Positions 5,913 through 9,670 of a stretch of 9,670 bases of DNA are shown piece by piece. The translations under genes were made by a program, and so were the position numbers. How positions within the stretch are numbered: the first letter of the stretch is position 1; every line of letters starts with the position of its first letter. The stretch covers positions 1 through 9,670 of the forward strand of contig CALGAG010000189.1 of the NCBI GenBank assembly GCA_937951995.1, written 5' to 3'. The notes below the pieces were generated by a model. It was not told the DNA's origin, ran no database searches, and saw nothing but the letters and a program-made list of their open reading frames with translations. Origin of the DNA: an uncultured Bacillota bacterium (lineage in GTDB: Bacteria; Bacillota; Clostridia; Tissierellales; Tissierellaceae).

Positions 5913-7391
5913 ATGTCATATAAGAATTTAAGGCGAATCTTGGGTTTGATTCTGGTGATCGCGGTTATTTCCGTATCAACTTTGACTGCTGCAACACCTT
6001 CCTATGCTGCAAGCTTTAGGGATGTGGACAACCACTGGTCCAAGTCCTATGTTGAAACAGTTTCAGACTACAAGGCAATCACAGGCTATCCCGATGGAAC
6101 CTTCAAGCCAAATGAAACAATTAAAAGGATCGAATTTATTTCACTGATTGTAAATTCTCAGGGGACCTATGTGCGAGATCGTAAAAATGGCGAATTCTGG
6201 GGGCAGCCCTATGTTGAGGCTGCAATAAGAAGCAACCTTATAGGATCAGATGAATTCGGTAATATGGGTGAATCAGACCTGAACAGGAACATCTCCAGGG
6301 AAGAGATGGCGAGTATAGTGGTCAATGCATATACTCAAACTGGAGGCAGGATAGACTCATCAGCCCTTCACAAGGCCAGTACAGGCCTAAGTGACTTTGA
6401 CAAGGTTTCTTCTGACTACAGGAAGAATGCAATTGCATCTGTTGCATTGGACCTGATTTCAGGCTATCCAAACGGAACCTTCGCTCCAAATCAGAATGCC
6501 AACAGGGCGGAGGCAGCTGTAATATCTTATAGACTATTGGTAAAACAGGGAACCATCCCTGATAATAGTCTTCCTGTAAATGTAACACTTTCCAAGGAAA
6601 AGCTTCAGCAGGGGGATATGTTAAGAATAAATGTGTACCATGCCAACAGCTCTTCAGAACTGTCACTGGTTCAGGATCTGTATCCTGGATTTAAATGGTA
6701 TGATTCGAATGGAGTTATTTTGGGATATATTCCAACCAACTACCACACATCTCCAGGGGTCCATAGCCTAAACCTTAAGGATTCTAGAACAGGTAAGATT
6801 ATAACTAAAAATATTCAAGTGGTTTCCAGGGATTTTAGGGTCCAATACCTGACTGTGGATCCCAATGTTGAGGCCAGTACAAGAAATGATGAAGCCAACG
6901 CCCAGTACAGGAAGTATTTCAATCCTGCCCGCGAGGTGTCCTCACCGGTCAAGTACTATTCTGAGCCCTTTATACTTCCTACAAAGGGTAGGATAACAAC
7001 AGAGTTTGGAGAAACACGTACTGTCAATAGTGCACCAACCTCATACAGACACTCGGGGCTTGATATAGCTGCACCAACAAATACAGAAGTTCTTGCCACC
7101 AATGCAGGCAAGGTTACCCTGGCTATGCACCTTACATTGACAGGTAACAGCATAGTCATAGACCATGGGGAAGGTTTGTTCAGCGTATACTTCCATCTTG
7201 AAAAACTATTTGTATCAAAAGGGGATTTGGTTAGCCGTGGTCAACTGATTGGTGGGGTTGGATCCACAGGCTTTTCCACAGGTCCACATCTGCATTTCAC
7301 CATGTCACATTTCTCAACTAATGTGGAGCCTGGATTCTTGATCTACAATCAGCCGGTTACAAAGAACAATTACCAGGAGCTTATGAAGTGA
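5913..7391 (+). CDS. Secreted SLH-domain protein with C-terminal M23 (LytM-type) peptidase
   Basis: This 492-residue cell-wall protein begins with a signal peptide: a basic start, a hydrophobic core at about 10-26, and likely cleavage after SYA at residue 32. Three SLH domains follow (about 34-83, 92-141 and 159-210), with TRAE-like motifs KRIE (71-74), SREE (128-131) and NRAE (197-200); such domains bind pyruvylated secondary wall polymers. Residues 220-345 form a beta-rich linker I do not recognise. The M23 metallopeptidase domain (about 350-475) has RHSGLD with zinc ligands His380 and Asp384, His428, and PHLHF with His459 and His461, so all zinc and catalytic residues are present. It probably cleaves peptidoglycan cross-bridges or stem peptides outside the membrane. 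The ATG at 5913 has AGAGGAG 8 bases upstream. A CPBP protease gene follows after 36 bp. Confidence 0.93.
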   Translation: MSYKNLRRILGLILVIAVISVSTLTAATPSYAASFRDVDNHWSKSYVETVSDYKAITGYPDGTFKPNETIKRIEFISLIVNSQGTYVRDRKNGEFWGQPYVEAAIRSNLIGSDEFGNMGESDLNRNISREEMASIVVNAYTQTGGRIDSSALHKASTGLSDFDKVSSDYRKNAIASVALDLISGYPNGTFAPNQNANRAEAAVISYRLLVKQGTIPDNSLPVNVTLSKEKLQQGDMLRINVYHANSSSELSLVQDLYPGFKWYDSNGVILGYIPTNYHTSPGVHSLNLKDSRTGKIITKNIQVVSRDFRVQYLTVDPNVEASTRNDEANAQYRKYFNPAREVSSPVKYYSEPFILPTKGRITTEFGETRTVNSAPTSYRHSGLDIAAPTNTEVLATNAGKVTLAMHLTLTGNSIVIDHGEGLFSVYFHLEKLFVSKGDLVSRGQLIGGVGSTGFSTGPHLHFTMSHFSTNVEPGFLIYNQPVTKNNYQELMK

Positions 7392-7427
7392 ACTAATGGT
7401 GAATATCAAAAATACAAGGAGATATTC

Positions 7428-8144
7428 ATGGAAAAAGTTAGACATTTCTTTTCTATAGTCCTATTATCAACTCTGATTCTCTTTATCCCAAGGGCTGCGG
7501 GCTATTTTGCCAGCCTGTTTGACTACTCCTCCATTGATCCTGATGGGTCCTTTGCTTGGATTTCTGTGCATCATATCTTTCAGGCATTTGTTTTTCTGTT
7601 GATCATGGTCTTACTTAAGAAAAAATACCATTTTGATTTTGGTTTTCATTGGGGAGACAAAGCAACCGGTAAACTCATAACCCTTAGATTCATTAAGTAT
7701 TTTACCCTGTACAACATTGGAGCCTATGCTATATTAATCTTAACCAACAGCTTCCAGGTTTTTCAATTCCCTTTAAAATCAATAAATATTATCGGGTACA
7801 TGGGATTTCAGCTTCTGCTCTCTGGTCCCTCAGAAGAGTTGATTTTCAGAGCTTTTGCCATCACAATGTTTACTATGCTAATCAAAGGAAAACCAATTGC
7901 AAACCATATCAGTCCTGCAACCCTTCTTGCAGTGGTGATTTTCGCAATAGCCCACATAGGCTTCTCCTTTGCACCTTTTGCAGTAACATACAATGCATCA
8001 CAATTGCTTCTGGCACTTGTACTTGGCATTTTCTATGGAATCTGCTATGAAAAAAGTGGAAGCATGTATTACCCCATGATAATGCATAGCTATAGCAACA
8101 TATTGATGGTTGGAACAACCATAGTGTTGTCCCTTGTTCAATGA
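7428..8144 (+). CDS. CPBP-family intramembrane metalloprotease
   Basis: This 238-residue multi-pass membrane protein belongs to the CPBP (CAAX protease / ABI, PF02517) family. Hydrophobic segments lie near 8-29, 46-63, 90-106, 121-133, 142-152, 163-180, 190-206 and 216-236. The family motifs are complete: EELIFR (136-141, Glu136/Glu137/Arg141), FAIAH with His176, and HSYSN with His220 and Asn224, which form the presumed metal-dependent active site. Bacterial members act in bacteriocin self-immunity, surface-protein processing or unknown roles; none can be chosen here. The ATG has AAGGAG 7 bases upstream and lies 36 bp after the SLH/M23 gene with no terminator between, so the two are probably co-transcribed. 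No clear terminator follows; the convergent racemase gene ends 36 bp away. Confidence 0.9.
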   Translation: MEKVRHFFSIVLLSTLILFIPRAAGYFASLFDYSSIDPDGSFAWISVHHIFQAFVFLLIMVLLKKKYHFDFGFHWGDKATGKLITLRFIKYFTLYNIGAYAILILTNSFQVFQFPLKSINIIGYMGFQLLLSGPSEELIFRAFAITMFTMLIKGKPIANHISPATLLAVVIFAIAHIGFSFAPFAVTYNASQLLLALVLGIFYGICYEKSGSMYYPMIMHSYSNILMVGTTIVLSLVQ

Positions 8145-8180
8145 AACCGGTATCCCCCTTCAACACCTGCATTTACTTGA

Positions 8181-8873
8181 TTATCCATTAATTGCATGCT
8201 CAATGGCTGCCTTAGCATGGATCTCAGTGGTGTCAAATACCTCAATGTCCACATCCTTGTCCTTGATAAGCAGTGGAATCTCTGTACACCCCAAAACTAC
8301 ACCTGTTACACCAATGTCAGCAGCCCTATTGATTATCTCAACATACTTGCGTCTGCTTTGTGGATTCAATTCACCAAGTATCAGCTCGTTGTAGATGATA
8401 TCATGGACAACCTGTCTGTCCGATTCAGCAGGAATTATCACCTCAATCCCTCTCTCCTCAAGCTTTTCCCGGTAGAAGGTTCCCTCCATCGTGAACTTGG
8501 TCCCAAGCAGAAGAACCTTCTTAATACTCCGCTTTAAGATTTCATCACCTGTGGCTTCCGCTATGTGGATCACCTTTAGACCAGTACCCACCTCAATATC
8601 AGGCGCCATCAAGTGCATTGTATTCGTGCATATCACTATAGATTCAGCACCAGCCTTCTTCAGGTTCTTGGCTTCATCAATCATCAATCTTTTTAGTTTT
8701 TCCCATTCTCCCCTATGCTGCAGATCCTCAATTTCTTGGAAGTCAAAGGAGTACATCAAACAATTGGCTGAATGGGAACCTCCCAACTTTTCCTTCACTG
8801 TTTCATTCATTATCCTATAGTATTCAAGCGAAGACTCCCAACTCATTCCACCCAACAATCCCATCTTCTTCAT
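8181..8873 (-). CDS. Aspartate/glutamate racemase-family amino acid racemase
   Basis: This 230-residue cytoplasmic enzyme belongs to the Asp/Glu racemase family (PF01177), closest in pattern to the YgeA/RacX group of PLP-independent racemases. The N-terminus has the group signature MGLLGGMSWESSLEYY (4-19). The two catalytic cysteines are present: Cys82 in CTNTMH and Cys196 in LGCTEIPLL. Length is normal for the family. The ATG has AAGGAGG 8 bases upstream. Members make D-amino acids, such as D-Asp, D-Glu or non-canonical D-amino acids, from L-forms; the substrate cannot be read from the sequence. It is transcribed alone, towards the CPBP gene, with its own upstream region of about 180 bp. D-amino acids for the cell wall are a plausible use. 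Confidence 0.92.
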   Translation of the reverse strand: MKKMGLLGGMSWESSLEYYRIMNETVKEKLGGSHSANCLMYSFDFQEIEDLQHRGEWEKLKRLMIDEAKNLKKAGAESIVICTNTMHLMAPDIEVGTGLKVIHIAEATGDEILKRSIKKVLLLGTKFTMEGTFYREKLEERGIEVIIPAESDRQVVHDIIYNELILGELNPQSRRKYVEIINRAADIGVTGVVLGCTEIPLLIKDKDVDIEVFDTTEIHAKAAIEHAING

Positions 8874-8925
8874 AATTGCTCCCTCCTTTTTTATATCCTT
8901 TTCTATATACCCTCAAAACAAGGAT

Positions 8926-8942
8926 TTACGATATACACGTAA
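8926..8942. repeat. Inverted repeat upstream of the racemase gene
   Basis: TTACG and CGTAA form a perfect 5-bp inverted repeat around 7 bases, centred about 60 bp upstream of the racemase ATG, where a repressor or activator could bind. Promoter hexamers around it are not clear, so this is only a candidate operator. Confidence 0.3.
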
Positions 8943-8997
8943 CATCTGCAAGTAAAACCTCAGTATTTAAACAATCCAGCAAACTAATATGCATTTC

Positions 8998-9034
8998 AAA
9001 AAAAAAGAAAACTCCTGATTACTCAAGAATTTTC
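8998..9034 (-). terminator. Strong intrinsic terminator of the DEAD-box helicase gene
   Basis: The minus strand forms a 12-bp stem (arms 9034-9023 and 9018-9007, two G·U pairs) closed by a GUAA loop of the GNRA type, followed by nine T. It begins about 18 bp after the helicase stop codon. Confidence 0.92.
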
Positions 9035-9051
9035 TTTGTCTATCCATTCAG

Positions 9052-9670
9052 TTAGCCCTTACTCCAGTGAAGATTCTTTCTCTTCTCATTGCTCTTTGCA
9101 TTGGCTTTTTTTGAATCATTTGCCCTTTTCTCTCTTCTTACCTTGCCGTTCTTTGCTTCCTTGCCCTTCTGCTTAAGGTCTTTTGATGCAGACGGTCTGG
9201 ATGATGATGGTCTCCTGTTTGACTTTTCCTTGGGCTTAATAGTCGTATCCACTAGGGGATAAGGGTGGTCCTTTACTTCCTCTATGGTCCTGGATGTCAG
9301 CTTCTGGATTGACCTGAGCAAGGGTTTTTCACCATAATCGCAGAATGATATGGCCCTGCCCCCCAAGCCTGCCCTTCCAGTCCTTCCAATCCTGTGGACG
9401 TAGGTTTCAGGCACCTCAGGCAGGTCATAGTTTATAACATGTGACAACTCGTCGATGTCAATACCTCTTGCAGCAATATCCGTTGCAATCAGAATTCTTG
9501 TTTTTCTCTTTTTGAAATTGCTCAATGCCAATTGTCTGGCGGTTTGAGACTTGTTTCCGTGTATGGCTTCAGTTGTAAACCCTGCTTTTGTAAGGGATGC
9601 AGCTATTTTGTTGGCACCGTGCTTTGTTCGAGAAAATACCAATGCAGAATCAATTTCCTTGTCCTTCAGT
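9052..9670 (-). CDS. RhlE-like DEAD-box RNA helicase (3' part, start beyond window edge)
   Basis: This is the C-terminal part of an ATP-dependent RNA helicase; 205 codons are present and the N-terminal DEAD-box half lies to the right of the window. Helicase C-terminal motifs are clear: VFSRTKH (motif IV region), HGNKSQ followed by R, ILIATDIAARGIDI (motif V, with the ARGID core), VINYDLPEVPETYVHRIGRTGRAG (motif VI, HRIGRTGR). A lysine- and arginine-rich, low-complexity tail of about 60 residues follows, as in RhlE/CshA-type proteins, and probably aids RNA binding. Such enzymes assist ribosome assembly, RNA turnover or cold adaptation. The frame stays open to the edge; a TTG at 9642 is an internal Leu codon, not a start. 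Transcription ends at the strong hairpin just downstream. Confidence 0.93.
   Translation of the reverse strand, partial: LKDKEIDSALVFSRTKHGANKIAASLTKAGFTTEAIHGNKSQTARQLALSNFKKRKTRILIATDIAARGIDIDELSHVINYDLPEVPETYVHRIGRTGRAGLGGRAISFCDYGEKPLLRSIQKLTSRTIEEVKDHPYPLVDTTIKPKEKSNRRPSSSRPSASKDLKQKGKEAKNGKVRREKRANDSKKANAKSNEKRKNLHWSKG

Noticed and set aside
8145..8180. Bidirectional terminator between the convergent CPBP and racemase genes
   Set aside because: Only a short ACCGGT palindrome is present, with no adequate stem and no T-run on either strand.
8134..8820. Several plus-strand open frames over the racemase gene
   Set aside because: They are antisense shadows; the minus strand has full family motifs and a strong ribosome binding site.

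Overview
The window looks like chromosomal DNA of a low-to-moderate-GC Firmicute, probably an anaerobic clostridial or Tissierellia-type organism. Strong AAGGAGG-type ribosome binding sites, TTG and GTG starts, frequent AGG (Arg) and ATA (Ile) codons, an SLH-domain surface protein and several small DUF families (DUF4256, DUF1905, DUF3795, DUF1801) typical of Firmicutes point that way. The species cannot be named from this sequence. No rRNA, tRNA, CRISPR array, phage gene or intact insertion sequence was seen.

Left part (1-2905, all minus strand). A choloylglycine-hydrolase-family amidase is followed, with a 4-bp ATGA overlap, by a small nucleoside 2-deoxyribosyltransferase-like protein. About 30 bp after it is an extended -10 promoter with a ~180-nt leader, then a MetN-like ATPase overlapping a MetI-like permease by 8 bp. 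The permease is cut by the left edge; a MetQ-like binding lipoprotein would be expected beyond it. The ATPase lacks the usual MetN C-terminal NIL domain, and the leader holds no recognisable SAM riboswitch or T-box.

Middle part (3058-5776, minus strand). A membrane-anchored glucose/sorbosone dehydrogenase-family beta-propeller with a very acidic linker ends at a good intrinsic terminator. Upstream of it lie gene remnants: the 5' part of a DUF3795 gene joined out of frame to the 3' end of a DUF1801 gene, then a short hydrophobic frame. Before these come intact DUF4256 and DUF1905 genes. DUF1905, DUF4256 and the DUF3795 start lie in one co-directional series with short gaps and good ribosome binding sites, so this was probably one operon whose distal end has decayed by deletion.

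Right part (5851-9670). A divergent two-gene plus-strand unit encodes a secreted protein with three SLH domains and an M23 (LytM-type) peptidase domain, followed 36 bp later by a CPBP-family membrane protease. Converging on it is a minus-strand aspartate/glutamate racemase-family gene. Further right is the 3' part of an RhlE-like DEAD-box RNA helicase, ending at a strong terminator whose hairpin has a GUAA loop. The racemase, M23 protease and CPBP protease could all relate to the cell envelope, but only the two plus-strand genes appear co-transcribed.

No wholly new multi-gene system is evident. The points most worth following are the chimeric gene remnant at about 4640, the coupled amidase/deoxyribosyltransferase pair, the short MetN-like ATPase, and the anchored GSDH protein with its acidic spacer.
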